Below are positions 55,683-63,999 of a stretch of 64,000 nucleotides of DNA, piece after piece (positions within the stretch are counted from its first letter, which is position 1; the number at the start of each line of letters is the position of its first letter). A program made the translations under genes and the position numbers. This stretch comes from Citricoccus alkalitolerans (lineage in GTDB: Bacteria; Actinomycetota; Actinomycetes; Actinomycetales; Micrococcaceae): assembly GCF_039528175.1 (NCBI RefSeq), contig NZ_BAAALH010000001.1:248001-312000 (forward strand). The letters are read 5' to 3'. The notes beneath the pieces were generated by a model that worked only from the letters and a program-made list of their open reading frames with translations, searched no databases and was not told where the DNA came from.

Positions 55683-55712
55683 TTGGCACGGCACTGCCGT
55701 GCACGGTAGACA
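55683..55712 (+). promoter_or_regulatory. Promoter of the arylsulfotransferase gene, leaderless spacing
   Basis: TTGGCA (55683-55688) and TAGACA (55707-55712) are separated by 18 bases, a good -35/-10 pair. The ATG at 55719 begins 7 bases after the -10, so transcription should start at the start codon. Confidence 0.55.
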
Positions 55713-55718
55713 CAACAC

Positions 55719-57365
55719 ATGCGTGGCGGGTCTGGAAACGGGGACGAGCAGCCTTCTCGGGTGCTTGCGGCGTCAGCGACACTGAGCGTGGTGCTCGCGG
55801 TCTCCGCCTGCACGGCTGACGGTGGGGGTGGGGCGGCAACGGGGAAGCAGCCGATTCCGCACCAGAGTTTCGTGAGCCGCCCGGACCTCAAACCCCCGGT
55901 GGTGGAGATCTCCCGCGGTCCCGCGTGGTCGGACGAGTACGAGCATTCGGAGGAGTTCACGTTCCTGACTCCGAATTATGGTTCGGCGACGCCCTCGGAC
56001 GGGGCCATGATCCTGGATGCCCGTGGGGACCTGGTGTGGATGAACCCGGCCGAGGATGACGATCCCGAGGACAATCCCTTCGACCTGCGGGTCCAGGAGT
56101 ATCAAGGTGAACCAGTGCTCACCGTCTACGAGGGGACCAGTGACGGCGGCATGGGCGACGGCGAGGTCATCGTCCTCGACCAGTCCTATGAGGAGATCGC
56201 CCGCGTCACCACTGGCGGCTCCCTGCCGCCTGGACAGGCGGATTTCCACGACACGACGATCACGCCGGAGGACACCATGCTGATCGCCGCCTACGAGCCG
56301 GCACCGGCAGACCTCAGGGCGGTGGGAGGCCCGGAGGACGGCTACATCCAGGACGCGGTGATCCAGGAGGTCGACATCGCCAGCGGGGACGTGCTCTTCG
56401 AATGGAGCGCCATCGGTCATGTTCCCCTCACGGAGACCCTGCTCGACTTCGATGACGAACAGGCAGAACTGGAGGAGGAGGCTGAGGAGTCAGCACAGGC
56501 CGAGACCTCCGAGGCCTCCGAGGGACAGGGAGGCCCGCCCGAGCTCGGCACTGAGGAGCACCCTTTCGACTACTTCCACATCAACTCCGTGACGGAGGAC
56601 CATGACGGCTCTCTGCTGGTCTCGGCCCGCCACACCAACGCGGTGTACAAGCTGGACCGCGCCACCGGCGCAGTGGAATGGACCCTGGGTGGCTCGGCCA
56701 GCGACTTCGAGATGGGTGAGGGCGCCGAGTTCTCCTGGCAGCACGATGCACAGCGGAGTCCGGACGGCACGCTGACCCTCTTGGACAACCACTCCCACGG
56801 TGGCAGTGATGACGAGTCCTCCCGCGGTCTACGCCTGGCCCTGGATGGAGACGCGATGACCGCGGAAGTGGTCACCGAGTACCTGCCGCCCGCCGACCGG
56901 GTGGCCAGTTCCATGGCCAACGCGCAGCAGTTGGCCAACGGGAACATGCTGATCGGCTGGGGTGCCCGCCCGCACTACTCCGAATACACGTCCGACGGCG
57001 AACTCATCTACGACGTCTGCCACGGCGATGAATGCAGGGGAGACGAGTTCGAGGGCGGTGGCGGCAGCTACCGGGCGTACAAGTTCGCCTGGGAAGGACG
57101 GCCAGCGGCCGAGCCTGACGTCACCGTGCAGGAGCGCGACGGTGAACGGCTCGCCCACGTCTCCTGGAACGGAGCCACCGAAGTCAGCCGCTGGCGGCTG
57201 GTGGCCGGAGAGGACGAGGGCAGCGCCACCGAGCACGCCGTCGTCGACCGCGAGGGCTTCGAGACGGTCATCCCGGTTCCGGACGATGCCGCGGACCTGC
57301 CCTACGCCGTCGTCGAAGCCCTGGACGCCGAGGGCACGGTGCTCGGAGCGGCCCAAGTCCGATGA
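55719..57365 (+). CDS. Arylsulfotransferase-like (ASST) lipoprotein
   Basis: A 548-residue protein with an N-terminal signal peptide and lipobox VLAVSAC, so it is probably a lipoprotein on the outer face of the membrane. The body is a six-bladed propeller of the ASST/arylsulfotransferase family: GAMILDARGDLVWMNP, FHDTTITPEDTMLIAAYEP, FDYFHINSVTEDHDGSLLVS (conserved His), AVYKLDRATGAVEWTLGG, FSWQHDAQRSPDGTLTLLDN (second His) and QQLANGNMLIGWG. ASST enzymes move sulfate between phenols; many actinobacterial members are only predicted. A highly acidic insert lies near residues 245-275. It follows the FHA-winged-helix gene by 146 bases but has its own promoter. Confidence 0.87.
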   Translation: MRGGSGNGDEQPSRVLAASATLSVVLAVSACTADGGGGAATGKQPIPHQSFVSRPDLKPPVVEISRGPAWSDEYEHSEEFTFLTPNYGSATPSDGAMILDARGDLVWMNPAEDDDPEDNPFDLRVQEYQGEPVLTVYEGTSDGGMGDGEVIVLDQSYEEIARVTTGGSLPPGQADFHDTTITPEDTMLIAAYEPAPADLRAVGGPEDGYIQDAVIQEVDIASGDVLFEWSAIGHVPLTETLLDFDDEQAELEEEAEESAQAETSEASEGQGGPPELGTEEHPFDYFHINSVTEDHDGSLLVSARHTNAVYKLDRATGAVEWTLGGSASDFEMGEGAEFSWQHDAQRSPDGTLTLLDNHSHGGSDDESSRGLRLALDGDAMTAEVVTEYLPPADRVASSMANAQQLANGNMLIGWGARPHYSEYTSDGELIYDVCHGDECRGDEFEGGGGSYRAYKFAWEGRPAAEPDVTVQERDGERLAHVSWNGATEVSRWRLVAGEDEGSATEHAVVDREGFETVIPVPDDAADLPYAVVEALDAEGTVLGAAQVR

Positions 57366-57409
57366 GCGCTCACGGTCTGGCAGAGGGTTATCCCAGGGGT
57401 GCACCCGGC

Positions 57410-57415
57410 TAGGCT
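57410..57415 (+). promoter_or_regulatory. -10 box of ligA, leaderless spacing
   Basis: TAGGCT ends 6 bases before the GTG at 57422, which places the transcription start at the start codon. TTATCC at 57388-57393 may serve as -35 (16-base spacer). Confidence 0.5.
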
Positions 57416-57421
57416 GGACCG

Positions 57422-59995
57422 GTGAGCAGCGAGCAGAAGAACATCACGGATCCGAGCGTCGATCCACAGGTCGATTCCGCCGTCCAGCCCGAAGCGGGGG
57501 ACATCCCGCCGGAATCCCTGCGCGAGCAGTACGAGCACCTCGTGGACGAGGTCCGCAAGCACCGTACGGCGTACTACCAGAACGACGCCCCGCTGGTCTC
57601 GGACGCCGAGTATGACGCGCTCTTCCGTCGGCTGGAGGACCTGGAGGCACTGCATCCGGAGATCGTCTCCAACGACTCGCCCACCCAGGAGGTCGGAGGG
57701 GAGGCCTCCGCCGCCTTCGCCCCGGTGACCCATCTGGCCCGCATGTACTCACTGGACGACCTGTTCTCCATTGAGGAGCTGCGCGCCTGGTACGCGAAGA
57801 CCTCCGCCTCGATCGAGAAGATCGCGCCCGGCGCCGCAGCACAGGGTGTCCGCTGGCTCGTCGAGGTCAAGATCGACGGGCTCGCCGTGAACCTGCTCTA
57901 CCGGGACGGCAAACTCGTCCGGGCCGCCACCCGGGGGGACGGCACCACCGGTGAGGACGTCACGCACAACGTCATGACCATCAAGGACATCCCGCAGCAG
58001 CTCGCCGGATCCGGCTGGCCGTCCGAGGTGGAGGTCCGCGGGGAGATCTTCATGCCCAGCGCGGATTTCCGTACGTTCAACGAGCAGCGGGTGCGTGATG
58101 GCCTGGCACCCTTCGCGAACCCCCGCAACTCCGCGGCAGGCTCCCTGCGGCAGAAGGATCCCGCGGAGACGGCCAAGCGGCCCCTGAGCATGTTCGTGCA
58201 CGGCATCGGCGCCCACACCGGCCTCGAAGCCGAGTCCCAGCACGCCACCTATGACCTCCTGGCCTCCTGGGGCCTGCCCACCAGTCCGTACACGAAGATC
58301 GTGGACTCTCTCGAGGGAGAGGGCGAGAAGGGGGATGGCGGCAAGGGCAGCGGCAGTGACGGTGGAATCCTGGGGTTCATCGAGGACAACGGCAATCAGC
58401 GCCATGACCTCGTCCATGAGATCGACGGCATCGTCATCAAGGTCGACTCCTTCGCATTGCAGCGGGCCCTGGGCCACACCTCGCGCGTGCCCCGCTGGTC
58501 GGCGGCCTACAAGTACCCGCCGGAAGAGGTCCACACGAGGCTGCTGGACATCAGGGTCAACGTGGGACGCACCGGCCGCGTGACCCCGTATGCCGTCATG
58601 GAGCCCGTCCTCGTGGCCGGCTCCACCGTCTCGATGGCAACCTTGCACAACCAGGACGTCGTCAAGGCCAAGGCCGTGCTCATCGGGGACACGGTGGTGT
58701 TGCGCAAGGCCGGGGACGTTATCCCGGAGATCGTCGGTCCGGTGCTGCCCCTGCGTGAGGGCAAGACTCAGGTGGAGGGGACCGGATCGGTCGGAGAGGA
58801 CCAGCTGCGCGAGTTCGTCATGCCCACCGAGTGCCCGTCCTGCGGCACCACCCTCGCGCCGGCCAAGGAAGGGGATGTGGACCTGCGCTGCCCCAATGCC
58901 CGCTCCTGCCCGGCCCAGCTCACCGGCCGCATCGAGCACGCCGCCTCCCGCGGGGCCTTCGATATCGAGGCGCTCGGCGAGGAGGCCGCCCTCTGGCTGA
59001 CCAACGGCCCGGGGCCGGATCCGGCGCAGAGCAATCAGCACGTGCGTCCCGAGGGGCCGGGCGTCATCACGGAGGACGCCGAGCTCTTCGACCTGGCGGA
59101 CAACCTGCCCCCGGAACACCCGGTATCCGCGGTCGGCGAGGACGGTTTGACGGACGCCCAGCGTCGATTGGCCGAGGTCATGGTCTGGCGGGAGAAGCGG
59201 AAGAAGGATCCTGAGACAGGCAAGACCGTGCCCTCGGGAGAATGGGAACTCAAGCCGTACTTCTGGACGCAGGGCACCGCCAAGAAGCCCTCGGAGCCGA
59301 CCGCGAACACCCGCCGGCTCTTCCAGGAACTGCACAAGGCGAAGGCCCAACCGCTGTGGCGGGTGCTTGTCGCGCTCTCGATCCGGCACGTGGGCCCGAC
59401 GGCGGCCCGCTCCCTGGCCACTGCGTTCGGCTCCCTGCAGGCGATCCAGGCGCTGGCAACGGAAGGGTCCGCGGGGCACGACGGGACGGAAGCACCGGCA
59501 GCGGACGAGCGCCGTGCCGCGGCACAACAGCGGCTCGCGGACGTCGACGGTGTCGGGCCGATCATCGCCGAGGCGGTCATCGACTGGTTTGCCGAACCGT
59601 GGCACCGGGAGATTGTCGCGCGCTGGCACGCGGCCGGCGTCGTGATGGAGGACGAACAGGACGAGGACACCCCACGCACCCTGGAGGGGTTGACGATCGT
59701 GGTGACCGGGTCGCTGGAGACCTTCAGCCGGGATTCCGCGAAGGAGGCGATCATCGTCCGTGGGGGCAAGGCCTCGGGGTCTGTCTCCAAGAAGACCGAC
59801 TACCTTGTCGCCGGGGAGAATGCCGGGTCCAAGCTGGACAAGGCGGAGTCCCTCGGTGTCACGGTGCTGGACGAGGAGGGGTTCCGGACGCTGCTGGCCG
59901 AGGGGCCGCCGGACCCTGACGGCCCTGAAGAGACTGACGCCGGCACGGACGCTGAGACCGACACTGAGTTCGCAACCACCGAGGAGACCGTATGA
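57422..59995 (+). CDS. ligA: NAD-dependent DNA ligase
   Basis: Seals nicks in replication and repair. Domains: Ia (about 30-100, with the YYQNDAPLVSDAEYDALFRR NAD site), adenylation (catalytic lysine in LVEVKIDGLAVNLLYRDG, about residue 151), OB fold, four-Cys zinc finger (CPSCGTTL and CPNARSC), helix-hairpin-helix region and C-terminal BRCT domain (LEGLTIVVTGSLETFSR to VLDEEGFRTLL). At 857 residues it is well above the roughly 670 of E. coli. The excess is an N-terminal tail, a Gly/Lys insert (near 300-318), a long insert of about 70 residues between zinc finger and HhH (around residues 530-620, ending WELKPYFWTQGTAKKPSEP) and an acidic C-terminal tail. GTG start directly follows a promoter. 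Confidence 0.96.
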   Translation: MSSEQKNITDPSVDPQVDSAVQPEAGDIPPESLREQYEHLVDEVRKHRTAYYQNDAPLVSDAEYDALFRRLEDLEALHPEIVSNDSPTQEVGGEASAAFAPVTHLARMYSLDDLFSIEELRAWYAKTSASIEKIAPGAAAQGVRWLVEVKIDGLAVNLLYRDGKLVRAATRGDGTTGEDVTHNVMTIKDIPQQLAGSGWPSEVEVRGEIFMPSADFRTFNEQRVRDGLAPFANPRNSAAGSLRQKDPAETAKRPLSMFVHGIGAHTGLEAESQHATYDLLASWGLPTSPYTKIVDSLEGEGEKGDGGKGSGSDGGILGFIEDNGNQRHDLVHEIDGIVIKVDSFALQRALGHTSRVPRWSAAYKYPPEEVHTRLLDIRVNVGRTGRVTPYAVMEPVLVAGSTVSMATLHNQDVVKAKAVLIGDTVVLRKAGDVIPEIVGPVLPLREGKTQVEGTGSVGEDQLREFVMPTECPSCGTTLAPAKEGDVDLRCPNARSCPAQLTGRIEHAASRGAFDIEALGEEAALWLTNGPGPDPAQSNQHVRPEGPGVITEDAELFDLADNLPPEHPVSAVGEDGLTDAQRRLAEVMVWREKRKKDPETGKTVPSGEWELKPYFWTQGTAKKPSEPTANTRRLFQELHKAKAQPLWRVLVALSIRHVGPTAARSLATAFGSLQAIQALATEGSAGHDGTEAPAADERRAAAQQRLADVDGVGPIIAEAVIDWFAEPWHREIVARWHAAGVVMEDEQDEDTPRTLEGLTIVVTGSLETFSRDSAKEAIIVRGGKASGSVSKKTDYLVAGENAGSKLDKAESLGVTVLDEEGFRTLLAEGPPDPDGPEETDAGTDAETDTEFATTEETV

Positions 59996-60903
59996 GCGCC
60001 CAGGGACTGCTGGCCGTCGCCCGGGCCGCGGCCCGCGCAGGCGCGGCTGTGCTCGCCGAACGCCCGCTGGGTCCGACGCCGGCCACGCGAGCCGAACTCG
60101 GCGCGGTCACCAAGTCCTCGAGCTCGGACTGGGTCACGGACTACGACCGCCGCGCGGAGCAGGCGGTGCGTGAGGTCATCACCGCCTACCGCCCGAACGA
60201 CGCGATCTCCGGTGAGGAGTACGGCCACACCGAGCCGGAGCACCCCTCAGGTTACCGCTGGTCCATCGACCCGTTGGATGGCACCACGAACTTCATCCGG
60301 GGGATCGCCCAGTTCTGCACCTCCGTGGCGGTGGAGGGGCCGGCGGCGGCAGGCGAGACGCGCTGGTTGGCCGGGGCCGTCGTCGCGCCCGCCCTGGGCC
60401 GCACCTGGTATGCCTCCGCCGGTGGAGGGGCCTTCTCCACCGTGGACACTCCTGGGATCCCCCAGGCGGAGCTCCCGCCGGCCTCTGGGGAGCCGGTGCG
60501 CCTGAACGGGCCCCTCGTGGGCCGTTCCGGCCGACTGCTGGCCACGGGCTTCGCCTACGCGGGGGAGCGCCGCGACTTCCAACTCGGGGCTCTGACGGCG
60601 CTCATGCCCCACTTCGGGGACGTGCGGCGCATCGGGGCGGCGGCCCTGGACCTGTGCATGGTCGCCGACGGCACGCTCGACGCCTACGCCGAGTTCGGCA
60701 TCCAGGAACACGACTGGGCCGCCGGGGCCCTGATCGCCGAGGAGGCCGGGGTGCCGGTACGGCGACCTGCCTCCGGGGACGGTACCCACCACCCGGACTG
60801 GACGGTGGCCGGGGTGCTGGACCCGTCGGACCCGTCGGAGCCGGCTGGCCAGTCGGGCCCACGGGCACAGCGGTTGTTGCCGATGCCGCCCGCAGGAGTC
60901 TGA
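59992..60903 (+). CDS. suhB: Inositol monophosphatase family protein
   Basis: A 303-residue Mg-dependent sugar phosphatase of the IMPase family. Metal-binding motifs are complete: ISGEEYGH (Glu), WSIDPLDGTTNFIRGIAQF (Asp-Pro-Leu-Asp-Gly-Thr) and the C-terminal FGIQEHDWAAGALIAEEAGV (Asp-Trp-Ala-Ala-Gly). It may dephosphorylate inositol-1-phosphate in mycothiol or inositol lipid synthesis, or a related sugar phosphate. Its ATG overlaps the ligA stop (ATGA), so translation is coupled, although the functions appear unrelated. A Pro/Ser-rich tail of about 25 residues ends the protein. Confidence 0.9.
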   Translation: MSAQGLLAVARAAARAGAAVLAERPLGPTPATRAELGAVTKSSSSDWVTDYDRRAEQAVREVITAYRPNDAISGEEYGHTEPEHPSGYRWSIDPLDGTTNFIRGIAQFCTSVAVEGPAAAGETRWLAGAVVAPALGRTWYASAGGGAFSTVDTPGIPQAELPPASGEPVRLNGPLVGRSGRLLATGFAYAGERRDFQLGALTALMPHFGDVRRIGAAALDLCMVADGTLDAYAEFGIQEHDWAAGALIAEEAGVPVRRPASGDGTHHPDWTVAGVLDPSDPSEPAGQSGPRAQRLLPMPPAGV

Positions 60904-60907
60904 GTCC

Positions 60908-61372
60908 ATGCGTCAGTTGTTCTCCAAGCCCTGGCTCCTGCCCGCCCTCATGCTGCTGGTGGGAGCGTTGTTCGCCTACTGGGGCCTCATCGGGCGGGGA
61001 CCACTGAACTATGTGGCCGCGGCCGTCCTGCTGTTCTTCGCGCTGCGCTTCGTCTCCACCACGCAGGTTCAGTCCCGTCCAGTTTCTGGGATCGATGAGC
61101 ACTTGGCCAACGGCGGTGTGGTGGTCTTCTGGCGGCCAGGCTGTCAGTTCTGCGCTCGGCTCATCCGCGAGCTCGGCTCCGACGGACGGGACATCCCGTA
61201 CTGGGTGAACATCTGGGACGAGACTGAGGCCGCCGCCCGCGTCCGCCTCTACCACCAGGGCAATGAGACCGTGCCCACGGTGGTGACGGCCGACGGGCAC
61301 TTCGTGGCGAAGGATGCGGAGACGTTTGACCGCGCGAAGGCCATCATCCGGCGGGCCACGCCGGCGGACTGA
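60908..61372 (+). CDS. Membrane-anchored glutaredoxin-like protein
   Basis: A 154-residue protein with two membrane segments (ALMLLVGALFAYWGLIG and NYVAAAVLLFFALRFVS) and a C-terminal glutaredoxin/mycoredoxin-type domain: GGVVVFWRPGCQFCARLIRE carries the C-x-x-C active site, and NETVPTVVTADG carries the cis-proline. The redox partner in such bacteria would be mycothiol, which is inference. It starts 4 bases after suhB and overlaps the end of the convergent small gene by 29 bases. Confidence 0.85.
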   Translation: MRQLFSKPWLLPALMLLVGALFAYWGLIGRGPLNYVAAAVLLFFALRFVSTTQVQSRPVSGIDEHLANGGVVVFWRPGCQFCARLIRELGSDGRDIPYWVNIWDETEAAARVRLYHQGNETVPTVVTADGHFVAKDAETFDRAKAIIRRATPAD

Positions 61373-61574
61373 CTCCGACCTCGTGGCTCAACGCCGTGGG
61401 CGGCAGGCCCTGGTGGCCCTGGGCATCGACCCGGAGGGCTCCGCAGCCCGCGCAACGCACATAGAGCACCAGTCCATCGGACGTCAGATGCCGCGATTCC
61501 ACGCGCCACCCATGCTCGTGCCGGGTGGTCAGGTCTTCCTGGAGGGGCAGTGGCAACGTGTGAGGTGAGGTCAT
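61344..61574 (-). CDS. Small conserved actinobacterial protein
   Basis: A 76-residue protein with the conserved block HGWRVESRHLTSDGLVLYVR then CAGCGALRVD. The C-A-G-C-G pair of cysteines resembles half of a zinc ribbon. I recognise the pattern from unnamed actinobacterial proteins but not a function. ATG 61574 (MTSPHTLPLP) is chosen; the frame is open to 61610 but that would overlap the divergent gene. The 3' end overlaps the glutaredoxin gene. Only 25 bases separate its start from the divergent start at 61600. Confidence 0.65.
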   Translation of the reverse strand: MTSPHTLPLPLQEDLTTRHEHGWRVESRHLTSDGLVLYVRCAGCGALRVDAQGHQGLPPTALSHEVGVSPPAWPAG

Positions 61575-61599
61575 GCAACCATCGTGATGTAATGGCGTT

Positions 61600-62121
61600 A
61601 TGCACCTCAACCCTTACGGTGAATATGCGGTTCTGCTCGCGGCCTCCCTGGCCAACGAGTGGCCTGATGACCGCCAGGGCATCGAGGATCGGACCCGTGC
61701 CTTCGGGATGACCATGGTCTTCCCGCCCGGACGGGACGACCATTCGGGGACCGGGGCGGTGGTGGAGGACTGGTTGCGCGTCGTCGATGCGCCGGAGGAC
61801 GGTGAGCGTGCCCAGTTGCTGAACGAGCAGATGGCGGCGGCCGCGGCCTACCCACGCCTGACCGATCACGACGGCGAGGGCTGGCACCTGCACTACCGGG
61901 ACGAGAACGACTCGATGCCCTTCGTCCTGCGTGCTGTCATCAGCGTCGGGACCTCGTTGCACCTGGCTACGCGGGGGATGCACCGGCTGGGACGTTGTGC
62001 CGGCGAGCCCTGCCGCAACGTCGTAGTGGACGTCACCCGCAACGGCCGCCAGCGGTACTGCTCAGTGCGGTGTGCGAACCGGGCCGCCGTCCGTCGGCAC
62101 CGGGCCCGTTCGTCACGGTGA
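61600..62121 (+). CDS. CGNR zinc finger protein
   Basis: A 173-residue protein of the CGNR/ABATE family, thought to be transcription regulators that bind a ligand through the N-terminal domain and DNA through the C-terminal zinc finger. The finger is LGRCAGEPCRNVVVDVTRNG followed by QRYCSVRCANRAAVRRHRAR, giving four cysteines and a basic tail. The N-terminal ABATE-like part (MHLNPYGEYAVLLAASLANE) is complete. It may regulate its divergent neighbour, but the 25-base gap holds little room for an operator. Confidence 0.87.
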   Translation: MHLNPYGEYAVLLAASLANEWPDDRQGIEDRTRAFGMTMVFPPGRDDHSGTGAVVEDWLRVVDAPEDGERAQLLNEQMAAAAAYPRLTDHDGEGWHLHYRDENDSMPFVLRAVISVGTSLHLATRGMHRLGRCAGEPCRNVVVDVTRNGRQRYCSVRCANRAAVRRHRARSSR

Positions 62122-62988
62122 CGGGAGGGGGCCAAAGGGTTGGTGGGGCAGCAACTCGGTGATGAGCTGCTGGATTCGGGCCTTAATGTCATCGCGGATG
62201 GGACGCACGCCCTCGAGGCCCTGGCCGGCCGGGTCTTCGAGCTTCCAGTCCTCATAGCGCTTGCCGGGGAAAAACGGACAGGCGTCTCCGCACCCCATGG
62301 TGATGACCACGTCCGAGTCCTTCACGGCCTGCTCGGACAGCACCTTGGGTTGGTTCGCGCTGATGTCGATGCCTTCCTCGGCCATTGCCTCCACGGCTGC
62401 CGGATTGACCGAATCGGCCGGTGCCGAGCCAGCAGAGCGGACCTCGATCCGGCCCTCGGCCAGGTGGGACAGGTAGGCAGCCGCCATCTGGGAGCGGCCG
62501 GCGTTGTGCACGCAGACGAAGAGGACCGCCGGTCGGTCGGTCGTGTCCTCGGTGGTGCCGGTGAGTTCGGCGAGCAGTGCCCTGACGCGGGCGTCGACGT
62601 CGTCTCGGACCAGGCGCATGCGTTCCGTCCCTTCGATGCCACGGGCGGAGGGCTCGTCGGTGTGCCAGGTCTCGATGGTGCCGGTCATTCCGTCGACCGG
62701 CTCGACGTGGGCCTCACCGCCCAGAACGACCACCCGGTCCACGCGTGCCAGCAGGTCCGGGTCGATGGGCTTGGGGCGCCCGGCGGACATGTCGGCCCCG
62801 CCTTCGGCGATGACCTCGGCCGAAAGCGCGTTGATCGTCTCTCCCGGGCTGGTGCCGGCGGAGTGGACCTCAACGGCGCCGGCGGCGTGGTGTTCCATCA
62901 AGGCTGCCGCCATCTGTGACTTGCCTCCGTTCTTGGCACAGACGAACAGCACGGACGGACGGGATGAGGATCGTGGCTCGGTGGTCAT
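62113..62988 (-). CDS. Tandem ArsC/low-molecular-weight phosphatase double-domain protein
   Basis: A 291-residue fusion of two arsenate reductase/LMW-phosphatase domains. Domain 1 (about 12-146) has the P-loop VLFVCAKNGGKSQMAAALM, where the usual CX5R arginine is lysine. Domain 2 (about 150-291) has the canonical VLFVCVHNAGRSQMAAAYL, the VVITMGCGDACPFFPGKRYE segment of thioredoxin- or mycothiol-linked arsenate reductases and RPIRDDIKARI. Domain 2 should reduce arsenate; domain 1 may be a mycothiol-type partner or a regulatory copy. ATG 62988 has AGGAGG 9 bases upstream. It lies 30 bases downstream of the arsenite exporter gene, forming an arsenic resistance operon. Confidence 0.88.
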   Translation of the reverse strand: MTTEPRSSSRPSVLFVCAKNGGKSQMAAALMEHHAAGAVEVHSAGTSPGETINALSAEVIAEGGADMSAGRPKPIDPDLLARVDRVVVLGGEAHVEPVDGMTGTIETWHTDEPSARGIEGTERMRLVRDDVDARVRALLAELTGTTEDTTDRPAVLFVCVHNAGRSQMAAAYLSHLAEGRIEVRSAGSAPADSVNPAAVEAMAEEGIDISANQPKVLSEQAVKDSDVVITMGCGDACPFFPGKRYEDWKLEDPAGQGLEGVRPIRDDIKARIQQLITELLPHQPFGPLPSP

Positions 62989-63018
62989 CTCTACAGGCCT
63001 CCTGTCGGGCAAGACGGT

Positions 63019-63999
63019 TCAGGCTCGTGCCGCGGAGGCGGTCTCAGCGAGGGCGGGGGCGGTGGGGTCGCCGGGGAACAGCTTGCGGCCGGCCCACAGG
63101 GACACATAGACGAGTCCCACCAGTACCGGCACCTCGATCAGGGGTCCCACGACGCCGGCCAGGGCCTGGCCGGACGTGACGCCGAAGGTGCCGATGGCCA
63201 CGGCGATGGCCAGCTCGAAATTGTTGCCGGCGGCAGTGAAGGCCACGGTGGTGGACTTGGCGTAGTTCAGCCCGACGGCCTTGGACGCGATGAGGCTGAT
63301 GCCGAACATGAACACGAAGTAGGCCAGCAACGGCAGGGCGATCCGGGCGACGTCCCATGGGTTGGTGGTGATGGCCTCGCCCTGCAGGGCGAACAGCAGC
63401 ACGATGGTGAACAGCAGTCCATAGAGGGCCCACGGGCCGATGCGGGGCAGAAAGCGGTTCTCGTACCAGTCCCGACCCTTGGCCTTCTCGCCGAAGTGAC
63501 GCGTGAGGAACCCTGCCAACAGGGGAATACCCAGGAATATCAGGACGCTGAGCACGATCGACCAGACGGAGAAGTCGGCCGACGTGGTCGGCAACCCCAG
63601 CCAGGACGGAAGCACCTGGAGGTAGAACCAGCCCAGGGCGCCGAAGGCGAAGACCTGGAAGACGGAGTTGATGGCCACCAGAACCGCGGCGGCCTCCCGG
63701 TCCCCGCAGGCCAGGTCGTTCCAAATGAAGACCATCGCGATGCAGCGCGCCAGGCCGACGATGATCAGCCCGGTGCGGTACTCCGGCAGGTCGGGCAGCA
63801 GCATCCAGGCCAGAGTGAACATCAGGGCCGGACCGACGATCCAGTTCAGGGCCAAGGAAGTGATCATAAGCCGCTTGTCTCCGGCGACGCGGTGGGTCTC
63901 GTCATAGCGGACCTTGGCCAGCACCGGGTACATCATCACCAGCAGGCCGATGGCGATCGGGAGGGACACCTCGCCGATCTTCACCGCTTCCAGGGCAGT
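63019..63999 (-). CDS. acr3: Arsenite efflux transporter Acr3 (N-terminus beyond window)
   Basis: The frame is open to the window edge; about 327 codons are present and the first one or two membrane segments are missing. The rest matches the Acr3 (BASS-superfamily) exporter: VKIGEVSLPIAIGLLVMMYP, LARCIAMVFIWNDLACGDRE (containing the essential Cys of segment 4), YFVFMFGISLIASKAVGLNY and TVAFTAAGNNFELAIAVAIG. It expels arsenite after reduction by the ArsC protein downstream on the same strand. Confidence 0.93.
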   Translation of the reverse strand, partial: TALEAVKIGEVSLPIAIGLLVMMYPVLAKVRYDETHRVAGDKRLMITSLALNWIVGPALMFTLAWMLLPDLPEYRTGLIIVGLARCIAMVFIWNDLACGDREAAAVLVAINSVFQVFAFGALGWFYLQVLPSWLGLPTTSADFSVWSIVLSVLIFLGIPLLAGFLTRHFGEKAKGRDWYENRFLPRIGPWALYGLLFTIVLLFALQGEAITTNPWDVARIALPLLAYFVFMFGISLIASKAVGLNYAKSTTVAFTAAGNNFELAIAVAIGTFGVTSGQALAGVVGPLIEVPVLVGLVYVSLWAGRKLFPGDPTAPALAETASAARA

